DNA of 64,000 bases from Rallus limicola (Eukaryota; Chordata; Aves; Gruiformes; Rallidae). The position numbers and the translations under genes are program-made. Of the stretch, positions 1-13,000 are shown piece by piece. The notes below the pieces were generated by a model. That model saw only the letters and a program-made list of their open reading frames with translations, was not told the DNA's origin and did no database searches. How positions within the stretch are numbered: the first letter of the stretch is position 1; the number at the start of each line of letters is the position of its first letter. The stretch spans positions 22,817,083 through 22,881,082 of the forward strand of contig JAKCOZ010000008.1 of NCBI GenBank assembly GCA_022605955.1. The letters run 5' to 3'.

Positions 1-901
1 AGATTAGTCAACAAAAATGAAATCAAGAAAGTTCAGACTTATTGGACCAAAAAATCTCACATTTAAAGGGTCTGTAAATAATTTCAATACCAAGTATTGC
101 TTAAATGTTAAAAAAAAAACACCTAAGGAGCACAGTACAGGTTAAACACAAATGTGAATACAGCCCCACCTGGTGCTTAAAAAAAAAAAAAAAAAAGAGT
201 GCTAGCAAAACCTTAACAGTACACATTTAATAGAACTATGAATAGTGTTGTTGGAACTATACTTGAAAGTTCTTCTTTTTTAAAGCTTCTATAAAGTAAT
301 CTGCATACCATATGCTTTAAAAATGCAAAAATACTATTTGAAAAAATATTTTTATAAATTTGTTCATTACTTTTTGTTACATCCTACTTCTAATACTTTT
401 ATAAACTAAAATGTAAAACTGTGTCCATGAAAAGAATATTCTTGTAGACTTACTCTTCAATCACCCGTCTCAAGGCAAAAATATCAGATTTACTTCCTTC
501 AGTCATCTTCTGAAGTTTTTTTAGACACTTTCTCATGTATGTCTTATGTGGGTTAGATTACATTGTATATTCCTACTAGCTCAAGACCTAATATCTTACC
601 TTTTTTTTTCAAATGCTATGATATTACAAGGTAGCACTTAATCACAGTTAGAAATATTACCTGTTTAAAAAGGCAATATATATTTCCCACATCCTTTATT
701 TTGGAAACTGAATGTTCTTCTCAATAAACGTTTTTTTAAAAACCCTTTTTAAATGCATTTGCCATTTTAGATATAAGTTTGAGGTGAAAGGTCGTATTAA
801 AGGATAATCAGATTTGCAATTTTCCATTCCAAATTGTTTAGCAAACTCTGTTTACATAACCCCATTTTTATCAACCTTCAAGAGCACACTGACAGTTGTA
901 C
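1..901 (-). other. CCDC141 intron (partial), with an exon-like short ORF
   Basis: AT-rich intronic DNA. A run of A lies at about 179-196. A 28-codon ORF at 536-450 on the minus strand is crossed near its end by a strong donor-like GTAAGT (see findings). Nothing else recognised. Confidence 0.6.
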
Positions 902-1096
902 CTTTCCAGCAGTGTGAAAAAAGTCATTGGCCTCTCGTAGCAGGGTTCTCCTTTCTTCCATGTGGAAGCACACTTCTTCTTGCAACAGACAGATTTTCTG
1001 GTTTGAAAGCTTTAGATGTTCTTTCTCTGTATAGTCCTCTGAAAGCAAGATCCTAAGTGCTTCAGCTTCCAGTTGTTTCACAGCGGAATTCCATTC
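902..1096 (-). CDS. CCDC141: CCDC141 coding exon 7 (residues 301-365), last coding exon seen
   Basis: 195 bases (65 codons), phase 0 at both ends, acceptor CCTGTTAG, donor AAG|GTACAA. The segment starts [20 protein letters not shown], continues with [17 protein letters not shown] and ends with [10 protein letters not shown]. Mammalian CCDC141 shows the same layout and continues with an AFDVLG-like block. I cannot find that block in positions 1-901, so the next canonical exon must lie outside the window. Confidence 0.93.
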
Positions 1097-4000
1097 CTAA
1101 CAGGAAAAACTCTTGTTTTAATCACCTATACATAGAAAAGTACACCTGCACAGCAATCACATAGATAGTCAAAAACATGAATCACATTTATAAGCCTGAA
1201 AGTGATCACCATTTAAAAGAGTATTTCTACTAGGAGGGATTTCTCAACAAATACCGATTTTAGCGACAGATTTTTCAGTGGTGGCATTCTATATTCTTTG
1301 ACACAGTTTCACAGGCAGAAGTAGCAGTTACTAGTGTGTCTGCTGGGAAAAAAACCTCTGGATAATGTAAAAGCAAGAAACTTCTAGTTAGTAAGGCCAC
1401 ACTCTGACAAACAGCCCCTCAAGTCCAGCTATTTAACCAAGACCAAGTTAAAATATTTTCCAGATAATAGCTGCTTCCAGTGAGACAATTTCTACAGAGA
1501 GCTGTTTGGTAATCAGTTGAATCAAACAACGCTCCCATACAGTGAAGTGTGCTGTCACCCTGACACTGTCCCTTGAACGTTTTTCCTCATATCCTACACA
1601 AAACCACAAGCCTGTTCAAAGCACATCTCTGCCTTACCTGACCATGAACCTTCCTAGTGGCACCTACAGGTTTAAGAGATGTTTTAAGAAAGGAAGATCC
1701 TACTTTAGAATTTCAAGCCAGTCAGAAACATTATTAAAAATTTAACTGAATATGAAGGTACTTTAAAATGGATTCAGTTGAATCAGTACAAGTTTGCATA
1801 AAGGTATTTTTTTCTGCATTGCACCACTTGGAAGCATATTTAGCTGATCAGAACTGTTTTCTATTTGACTCCTATTTCTATTTTCAACTGTCCATACTGA
1901 ACTGACTTGTGCTTCCAATGTATGGTCCAAATTATCCATCAAATTTAGGGATTAAACCTTCATAAACAAAACTTTTTTCCCTACAATTTTTTTACCTGTG
2001 ATAAATGCTATTACAGTATCGAGTCCACTATCTTCTTTTGGTTAGAGAGGTATTGAAAGACTTATCGGACTAGATAGCCCAACTGCAAAGGAGTTTTACT
2101 TTAAAAGAGCCAAGAGAAAAACACCACTTAATCTTTTCCTGTTTGGCAACTACTATTTTGGTGTTTAGTTTCTTCTTTGTTTTTTAAAGAAAACTATAAA
2201 ATAGTAAAACTGCTATACAGATGCTTTATCCCTTCTGTGCTTGTCAACACTTCAAATTGGTGCCTTATGCTGTTCAAAACAAAAGGAGCATCTCATTCTT
2301 TACTGCAATTTCCCATGCCTTTGGTAGCATATTTCCTCCACTTTTTCTAGCAAGGAATTAAATAAGAGAACCACCTTTCTGAAATTTATTTATGATTTCA
2401 TTCCACAGATTATCACGTCTGGTAAAGCAGGCAGAAAAATATTTTAAAGTGAGATAAATTTTTTCACGAGAACACTGAAGTGCATATAGCACAACAAGAT
2501 TATAGAACAGGTTCTTCATGCATGCTTGAAGTACATTAGCCTCATGTTTGTTCTTTCTTTTTAGTCAGATTACTGCTAATCAAAGGCACTGTTCTGGATT
2601 TTTTTACCAAAAGTAGTGATCTGGTTATTCATGGACCTTTCACAAACAGCATCGACTCTAATTCCCTCCCAGTGTCCCACCATGTGGCTTTATCAGTAAG
2701 CAGGAGCAGAGCTATTTTGGTCTGTGTAGTTCAGTGCTTTCCTTTTCTGGCATTGCCCATTGTTGTGACAACTGGTATGGCAAAAACACTTGTTCAAAAA
2801 GATTAGCAACTAATTTTACATAGACGACTTCACCAGAGATGGTTATTGGCCCTGACCAATTGATCTGGACTAGATCTGAACCAACAACTAACAAGTGAGA
2901 GACATGCTGCATTCCCAACATAGCCAAGTTTAAATAGCACATGGAAAGGACCCATTTCCTTGCTTGCTTAAGTCTAGATTAACTTGAACAATTCAGGAAA
3001 AAAGATCTAGCACAGCTGAAAGATCAGTGAAAAACACACCTCAATATGGAAAACACATACATTCAGACTATGCCTCTACCTTTGTGCCTTGAACTTTTGA
3101 TTAATTTCTGCAGTTTCACAGCACATGAACTAAAGCTGAAACAGAGGGGGCTGACATGGGTAACAAGTAATATTTTACGAACAAATCCACAGCAATAAGG
3201 AATGCGATGCCTATTCTGATGTCAATAATAACAATGCAATAGTCTCAAAATCATCAATTATAGAAAAATACATTTCACCTCACTCAAGAAACAACTGCCA
3301 TAGCATAGGAAGTGAAGCCTTTCTCTTCTGTGATGCCAAATGCTGCACATTGAGACAAATATTTTAGCAAAGTTGAGGGAAAAAAGCACATTTTATATGA
3401 TGAGAACTCTAAACAAGATTGCAACAAGCAAATTTTCATTAAATTAAAATAAATTTAAAAAGATATTACAGCTTATTTAGTTATTAAGCAACTTTTTGAG
3501 GAAAACTTTAAAAAGGACTTCATGTTAATAAACATGAATGAACACCTTCCCTGAAGTAATAGAAACATCTCAGATCACAGACTTACTTGATCAGTATCCT
3601 ATTTCAGTGCAGTGAAACATGTTCCTTGATCTTGAAAATCTGATGCATAGGAAAATTATGTCAATGCTGCCAGGTGTGGATATAATTTTTTCCGCTGCAG
3701 TGAATGCTCTTCACCTTTCTTCCATGGAAGTTGTGATCTATAGTCTCCATCAATGTCTCATTTATATTTTTCATGTTAAATCTACTTCTGCTTTGAACTT
3801 CTATTATAGTATTACCAATTTAGAATAGTAAAAATAAAGCCAGTATAAAATACTTCAATGGCATTAAAACATTCTAACCACATTCTAAGTGGTTCTACAT
3901 ATTTCAACAGATTTTTATTTTGAAAAAGAAAGATGTGCCAGAATTCCACAACCAGAACAGAGATATGCTTCAATGTATCTGCCCTGTATGCCTACAAACA

Positions 4001-7000
4001 AGCAAACCAGTACCACTCATGCTCACCCTTCTTTCCTGTTATAAGGGAACCCTTCAGAAATGCCTTCTCAAGGACTTTTTTTCAAGCTCAACCCACCACA
4101 AACAAGTGCCTGAAGGCCGAGCACTGCCCATTTTATTTTATTTCATGTTTATAAAAAAAATTCCGCTGTTCTGGAATATCCTGCAGTGAAATTGCACCAT
4201 TTCCCAAGAAAAGACCTAAAATCTCCTCTGCATTTAAACATTCTTTGAGGACTTCAACTCAACGCATTCAGCTTCCTACTGAAAGAAATAACTCTAGGGC
4301 AGAATAAAAGCAAATTTTTTTTCTTTTTTAAAAATTTATCTATTATCAATAAAGAGCAAATAGCTATAGCAAAATATTTATTGACCAGTTCTGAAATCTT
4401 TATGTAATAATCTTCAGCCAGTACTTTTAATTAAGTGAAACCCTGCACTTTGTTACTTAATGCACAATTCCCCTTTCATAAAATCCTGTCTTTGTCTGTA
4501 TGCTCTAAGTAATATTCGGCAAGAATAAGGATTTTGAGGATAATTACAGTCTGCTGTGCTGTATTTGTTCCTTTTTATGTGAAGAATTTATCTTGGGGAA
4601 ACAACAGTAAGGTCTCTCCACACACAAGGCTTAATTGGCCTATTTATGAATAAAGTGTGGACCCCTGACATCCAACTGTATAAGCATCGCAATGTCATCA
4701 TTTCCCAGTAGTTGCAGCTGAAATGCTCAGTACCACAGGCATTCCGTGGTCAGATTCTAATATAAATTTCACTTAAATATGTAGATGTTTAATGAGAATT
4801 ATAAAACAATACTGTAGTTGGGAATTTTTAACTGAGACTAATTAACTGAAAAAAGGCAAAGGAAGTGCAGTGAAGTATGGGCATACTTATTTTTTTATTA
4901 TATTCTATTTCTATAATAAAAATATTTTTTGCAAGAATTAAAAATGCATATTTTAATGCAACAAGAAGGGAAAGTCTCTATCATTAGCTTAGCAGCAGAT
5001 ACAGGAAGACAAAAAATTTCTGAACTGTTTCAGCGTACATATGAATTATAAGGTACATACAAAGTATAATTACAGGAGACAGGCAAACTAAAAGAAAATG
5101 ACTCAGCTTCTAGTGAAATTATTTCTCAGAGGATTTCACTGTAACAACATTCATAAATCTGTTTGGCACAAGGTACCAATAGCAGCTTCTAGGTGATGTT
5201 AAAGCAGAGGTTAAACTCTGCCTCATTTATACTGTGGCAAGCTGCTTTTCTAACCTTTCAAAAAAACCCTCCTATTACAATAATTTACTTTGCAATATTC
5301 CATGAAACATTACCAACTTGGACACTCTCTGAAGGTATTAGATGCAGTTAGACTCATTTACTGTCCTATTTGATCAATACTCAAAATTGGTTCAATTTTC
5401 TCTAAAATAGCTAGCAACAATTTCATTTTCAGAATTCTATTTATAAGGAAATGTTTCTACATGTAAAAAGCCTATACTATCCATCAGCAGGGCATAAAAA
5501 ACACAGTGAAAAAAATCTTTGTAAGCTTTTTCTGTTCTTCTACATGTTAAATTCATAAATATCAGTCCTAAAAATTTGTTGCTCATTTTTGCCAAAACAC
5601 AACCCCTACTATTACCTTGACTTTTCAATTTGTCAAGAACTGTGTGTGAATTCTTCTGACCTATTGAAGACATATTGCATTGTATGTGCCTATATTCAAT
5701 GTTTCTCCTTAGCTTGTGTCACTATTCTTTCTTTCCTCTCAGTAGCAAATCTTTCAAACACCTGCTGTCACTATGTCATCTAGAAAGGAAAATGAGCTCT
5801 AAGTGCCTTGATTAATCAGGTATTTTTCAAGAGTGTCAAAATGGATGAAGTGTAAGTACTGTGATTCTAGGTAAAAGTTCCGAACTTTTTATTCAAATAT
5901 ATGCTAAAAATAAGTAGAAATGCCTACAATTTTATCTGGTTATTAAACATCTATTGTGAGATGAATAGGCTTTTTCTGTCTAAGCATTAGCTGTGAGATC
6001 TGGGAGAAAAAGAAAGTAGGTAAATACAATATTCTCTACCATTATGTTAATGTCAACAAATATAGCAATTAATTCTACTGACTGATAACTGTATTTAATG
6101 CAGACATTAAGAACCATCCTGATTAGAGCATGGTATTACCTAGCATGGCTGCTCCAGACCCAATAAGCATGCAGAACTACAATACAAAGTAGTCTCCATC
6201 TCGCTACTAATCCTTATTAAAATGGGGACTGGCTCCAGCATTTTCAGTCCTGAAAAGAAACTGAAACTAGGTAAAATGCAAACAATTCAGAATGCTACTT
6301 TTCTTCATCCCTAAAGTTAACTGGCCACAAAGTGGTGCTAGCAGTTCTTTTTTACCATGTCTAGTACTTCTGATACAGACAGAAATCTAACAGCAAGCAC
6401 TTAGTGCCAGCAGATATGCCCACTGAAACATGATTTCCTTTTTCTGCCTCTCCTCTACTCATATCTTTGGAGGAAGGGTGTATTATGAGCCCACTTAATG
6501 TTTGGGGTGGTTGAAGGATTTTTAAGGGTTTTTTTCCAATTATGAGTTCTTATTTTTAACTTTGGTCTCTATTATTCTACAATATAGTGGTGCTGTTTTC
6601 ACCAGTTTCACCTCTTAGTGAGCCAAGGTTCAAGATAAGATATGAACTTGAGGACATAATAAATCATTCTCCTTTCTTCTCTGTGCCCAGACACACACAG
6701 AAGGTGGTAATCCTGTAAACCCTTCTTAGGTTAGCCTCTGAACAATCTAAGTAAATCATTTTTCCTGTTCATCTTAGTGTATTTAGTTAACACAGATGTT
6801 AATTAACACATGTATTTTTTTCGTGTGAAACTGTTCAAATACCAGGGCTTTTCATTCTTACTCCTTATGAGAAACCTCCATGTGCTATGCATGTCTATCA
6901 AAAGGAAGCCTTTCACCATGTCCTGAAAGCTACAGTATACATATGAAATATTACTCGAAAAAAATCACGTAGACCACTTTGGATCTTAATAGAAATCCCA

Positions 7001-10000
7001 AAGTAGTTAAAGACTAGTTTATCATTGCCCTTATTACATCTAACGGAATGCTATTAGAAATTGCCTTCACAACTATTTACATATTTTCTTACATAAGCTG
7101 ACAAAATAGCTAACTATATGAACTGATAGAATCTTAAAGACTTCTGGAAAAAATATTTCACTCTGAAATTAATATATTCACTTTTTTTTTTTAATCAGAG
7201 CATAAGTTGGACACTAAAGGGATTCCAGAAGGGAAGATAATTCCATTTGTAGATTTAGTGTTACTAGAAAAAACTGATATTGCATTTCTCCTACTGCTAA
7301 AGAGATTGTTTCCAATATAGACACAACAGAAACTGGTGTCTGCTTTTGTCTCAATAAAACATGAACACAGCAGAGATATTAAAAAAACTTCTCAATAAAA
7401 TAGAGGTAGAGGAGTCTTGAAGCACTAACGCAGTCACGGTTGTCTTTCTATTTGAACAAAATGGACTTCATTTCTACACTTAAAGCTTTCCATACGACAT
7501 GGAATGATGCCATAGCTATGTATATGGGAGTCTTCTGGTGAGGTTTTCCCACCCCCCATTTTACATGTCAATCTGGAAATATTGTTATGAGTGCCTTACA
7601 ATTTTGTCACACATTACATAACGACTCTTGACTTCAGGGAGAAAGGTAGTCCTTGCAGAAAAATTTCATAAGGCAAAAAATCAAACAAGTAGAAATTAAT
7701 TCTGATGAGACTGTACCACAAAGGTTTCCAACAAATAACCAAATGGGTGGTGATCACAAGCACACATATAAAATCCAGGCGAACCTAATGCTCCTAAAAG
7801 CAGAATATATCATTATGTTGCATGGTTTTATATCAGATAATGTAACAAGGTGTTCATTCTCTGCAAAGTAAATTAGGTTGCACAGATGTAGCAGAGTTGT
7901 TACACATTGCAGAATTTTTCTTGTCTGAATTCAGCCTGAAAACATATTTTGGGTATCACAGATGTTTCCTAAATAAATGGCTGGTATTGTTTATTTTTAA
8001 ATCATTCTGTTCTTAAACAAGTTCCTGCCACATTATATTTAATAGCTTCATAGGTGATTTGGAAGAAAATATAAAACCATTGCTTAAGAAAATTTCCAGT
8101 TGCACAAAAAGCAGTGGAGTGCTACACAATAATTACAAACAGTCATCCACAGAGAATAAATACAACCTTTTTTTTAAAGTAGGTTCATTTGAACAAAACA
8201 GCTAATTGTAAATTCAGTTTTGAAAGGAATTTGTGTCATTACTGGGGTGAAAGACTGTACACTAGAAAGTAGAGATCTTGGTCAATAGCATCATGTTCTA
8301 TAAGCAACTGAAATGAAAATTTTACAGGAAGAGTGGCTTAAGGGAATTTTGTGCACCCTTGTACAAGGAACACCGATGAAATAATATTTGTGTTTTCAGG
8401 ATTAGTAATAATTTTAATATAATACCTAGTTTTTCACAGACCTTCCCCAATCTTCTGTATGGAGTTAGCGCCAACAGCTTCCCAGAGTGAATACTTCACG
8501 TAACAGCACTGAAGTTCCAAAATATATGAGTCAGAATGCTCCAGAGCAGTGATTGGATCCTGAATGCCTGTGTGTTGCTGAAGGTTTAGGGAATTTAACG
8601 TTTGTACATGTTTTAAGGCTGGTTTTGTTTAGTCTATGAGCAAAGATGACAAGTTCATTTCTAGGTTGTTTTCTATTGCAGTGTGTTCCAACCATACAGG
8701 TAAAACACCACTTTGTTATGACATCTAATATTAATCTCTGCTCTCACAAATATTTACTGGAATACACCTTTGATTGGAGTAGTTTATCTGAATTTTAATG
8801 TAAAGATGCCAGGCTCCTCCTTTGTTCTGGTTTCAACATCTGCAGTTCAGTGCTGTGTAAACTAATGCACCAAGACCCATAACTCAGAGTTCTGAAATAT
8901 CTTTGCAGCGTGCAATTCAACCTAGCCACTCTTCTTGCACGTCATAAGCATAACTAATACATTCAGTGACGGCCAAGGCAAGGATATAAATTCCCTCTGC
9001 TAGAACATGCTGCCAGTAAGAACAGTAGAATGTTAACAGTAAGAAAGATGTTCTAAATCATAATTCACATGGACATTAAATAAATTTTTAATGCTAAGCA
9101 CTTAAATGACGCTAAAATTAAAAAAACAGCAATTCAGTAAGATGATATAAATGATCTATTATGTAATGTACAGGAGAATTGTTAGGTGAAACTACTAATA
9201 AGTGCTATAATCATAAGTTAGTTTCTGGATGCTCAACTATGAAAAAGATTATTATACAAAACAAAGTGTGCATTGTTCTTTCTTTTGCACCTACAGGATA
9301 ATTTCTAATTTAGACAACTTAACATAATAGCCTTTCTACACCAAACATGGGGAATATTAATGATCATTTGCCTAACTCTAAAATTCAGGAATACTTTTGG
9401 ACACCTCAGGTATTTTTTTGGATCTCTATTTCTCTGAAAACACCCCACAGCTTACTCATTTACTGTTTATCTTCTGCTTTTCTTGTGCCAAAGGTCTTCA
9501 GACTTTGTAGCAGAATTTAGCTTTTCATACTTACCTTCCCTAGATGAAGAAAATGTGGGGTTTTTTTATATGATGCTTGGACAAACATTAGAAATATGAT
9601 TGCATTTGGCTTACATGACAACTCTGAAGCAGTTAACTGTAAATTATGCCAACAGGCAAACATTTTACTACCACACTTAGAAGGAAACATAACTGTGAAC
9701 AGTCATAAACCTGTTTAGCTGCTATCAACACAATAGCCTTTAGAAAGACATTTGTTTCTATTAGAATGTTTTTTGGATTAAAAGGTTCTGCTCAGTTGAG
9801 TTATCCAAATACAATTGCTTGAAAATGATACTGTGAGGAATGATCCTGACCCAGCAACAGCACTTACTTGATGATAGCACAACTTAGTTAGCTAAAAAAC
9901 AGATTCATTTTACATCATAGAAATATCACATGTGTTTGTGTGTGTATATATATATACACACACATATATACCAACATCATCTTTAACCTATTCCTTCTTA

Positions 10001-13000
10001 TATGAATTATAGTAACAGATTTATTCTTTTGAAAATTGATATTCTCAATAAAAACAGTATTTTCAATTACTTTTATTCCCAAGAATTTGAAAAGATACCT
10101 CTTCAGTGACAATGAGTTAAACAGCAGAAGTGGATGGCTTTTTGCCTTTATGAACATTAAACTTTGGAAATATTCTAAAAAATAAATTGCTTTTCTTTAT
10201 TTTTTGTATCATACATCAGTAAGCTAGCTACAAGTCTGGAACTTTATCACTAAACTGAAGAACCATCTAAATAACATCAAGGGTTAGTCTTCTTTTACTT
10301 CATCAACAGCTTTAAAAGTTTTAAGTGAGAAAAACATTCAGAAACATGGGGGCCTGCATTAAAAGTAGTAAAATGAAAAAAATCCTCTTTTAGACATACA
10401 GAAATATATATCTTACATACACATACCAAGTATCTGCTCCTATATGTGCCTATTAAATACCTGAGTTCACATTTCACAACTCATTTTTAAAATTGCTTTA
10501 CCAATGAATTATCATATATCTTACTTTCACTTTGACTTCCATTTCTTCGAGCTCTTGAAGTAACTCCTCATTTTCCAAAAGGGATGAACCTAAGTTTTGC
10601 TTGTGAAAATAATTTCTGATGTTTTCCTTGTACCAAGATGTCACCTAAATAAATAATAAAAATGATTCGGTCAGTGAACAAATTGAGAAGTGAATGTCCA
10701 TTTTAAAAATAAGTACAAGACAGTTTCACCTACAAAAGGCGGCTTAAATTTCACTGCTTTCAGTTTCCATTCCTAATGTTCATACTTTTATTGAAAAAAA
10801 TAAATGCTGGCAGAGATTGTTCACCCTGTGCCCCCACACTGCTGGGCCTGGGCACTGCACCCGAAACGTGGCTGGGACTATTTGTTTGCACACACCAATT
10901 CAAAGTTTGTGCACAAATACATTGTCCTGGGCTCTACCAAAGCTTTTGAACAATCCAACACTAATAGGAGACTATAGAGAAAAGAGACAAATTTAGCTGA
11001 GAACAGAAACAAAAAAGAAAACACAGTTTTCTTTCTACAGATTATTCCCATTAGGAATAATTTCTATTGGGAATCACTCCCTTTCTTCCTGAATGTATTA
11101 AACCACACATACTTACAGGTCATGACTTTACCTCAGTCACCTTGAACTTGAGCAGTCCGCACTATGTATTTTGACGTACCTACTCTGAACTGCAGGATTG
11201 GCTATGCCCAAACAATTTCTCCAGTGCATTCACAATAAGCTGACTTTATTAAATACCTGACAGGTGTCTAGAAATCCTATAAAATCAGACCATACATGCA
11301 AGAGTAGTAAGAGGAATTAAGCTATCACTATCCAGAGAAAAAGGACAGGGAATTAGACATTTGGAAATACGCAAGAGGAGAAGCATTGGCCATTAAGACA
11401 GTAGTAAAATCACTGCTAAGGTCATGGGCACCATGATTTCACCAGAAGTACCTAGGAGGGAAGTAATTTTAAATTGGTCTGATCATAAAGTTTTGAATAA
11501 CTTGTCCCCATCTAGGTTTAAATGTCTTAGTATTCACTGTAAAATACAATGTCTGATATTTATGAAAAAGGGCTTTGCAGACGGTGCTGAAATGAAACAT
11601 GAAAGCAAAACTTCACAGAAGAACTTCATACAACATTTTGATGATTCAAATAGTTTTACACATGAGATTACAATCTTCAGATTTGCCTGTAAACTGTCAA
11701 AGAAATTCAATGTTTTTATTCTAGCAATCAGTGGCAACACTATGTTAAATACAGGTGTTAGAAAAAAGGCATAGAGAGCAGCATCAGATGCAGTCTATGT
11801 TTAGCCAATTCTCCACACCTTAGCTGCTGCTGTGGATTTCTCATATATGTGGACTTACACATCTGGACTTCCAGATCCTTATTATCAGATGTTCAAATGA
11901 AAATTTCCATTTTTCATAATGGAAATTTGCTTTCAAGCCAAAACCAAAAGAACCTTTCATAACTTACCACACAAAAATTCTTCTAGGCAAGTAAGATCAT
12001 AAACCTATCAATTCATTATGTAAAGATTACAAGGAAAGAAAAAATGGACTGCAGTTTTTGGGGTAAAATCTGATGACAGCCTCTAACCCACTGGGCTACA
12101 CTGCTTGATTTTTTTCAGGTCAATTAAGCTACCTTAAATGAAAATTAAATAAAGGAGGAAACAAGATAGTTTTTTTCCCCATATATCTGCCAAGATAGCG
12201 AATATGGGTGCACTCACCTGCTCCCTGAGTTTTATTCAGCTTTTTTCTCAGCCCTTGATGTGACCAAGTACCATGAATGATTTTAATTGCCTCACATATG
12301 CATGAATTGAATGATTAAGAAAAATAACTTTCATAAATCTTCTTCCAACGATAACTAATTACACACAAAATAGGCCAATATGCTTCCCATATTCATTAAT
12401 GAAAGGGGTTATCAGAAAATATGATACTGACACTTTTATAAAGGAAGGTTAGATACCTGTCTCTAAATGGAAAATAAGTATGATTTCACATATTGAAAAT
12501 ACCAAAAAAACACATTACATGTTACAATCATGACTATCACATCATTGCATTCAAATTGGAGATCAAAGGAGGTGCACAGTTTTTAATTCTTCAGAACCTG
12601 GTACCATGCAGTAATCTTTACAGCTGCTTGCCTTTTCTTTTTAAAAAAAACCCACACCGATTATGCAGCCTTCTGCATTAAATAATTATGCCTAGCAAAA
12701 CGGAGGCAATACAAAGAGCAAAATCCGCCCCTGGATCTTACACAGCAGAGCTCATCTCCAGCACTCTGCTCTCTCTGTATCCCCTGGACTCCTATTAGCG
12801 TCAGTGGGACTTCAATATGCAGTTCCTGAATATGTAGCATCATTAGACATCAAGAGGAGCTCAGTCATGTACAGAAATTGGAATATTAGTTTTCAGATGT
12901 GCTGAAATGATTTGAGAGTTTAATTTCTACCATCACTCAAATACATGCACAATGGGCTAGAGGCCAGAGAGAGGAATTTTACATTAAGCCTCTAAAAGTT

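Noticed and set aside
11424..11774. 116-codon plus-strand ORF inside a CCDC141 intron
   Set aside because: No recognisable family and AT-driven composition. No good acceptor or donor, and an overlapping ORF on the other strand. A length of this order is expected by chance in 64 kb.
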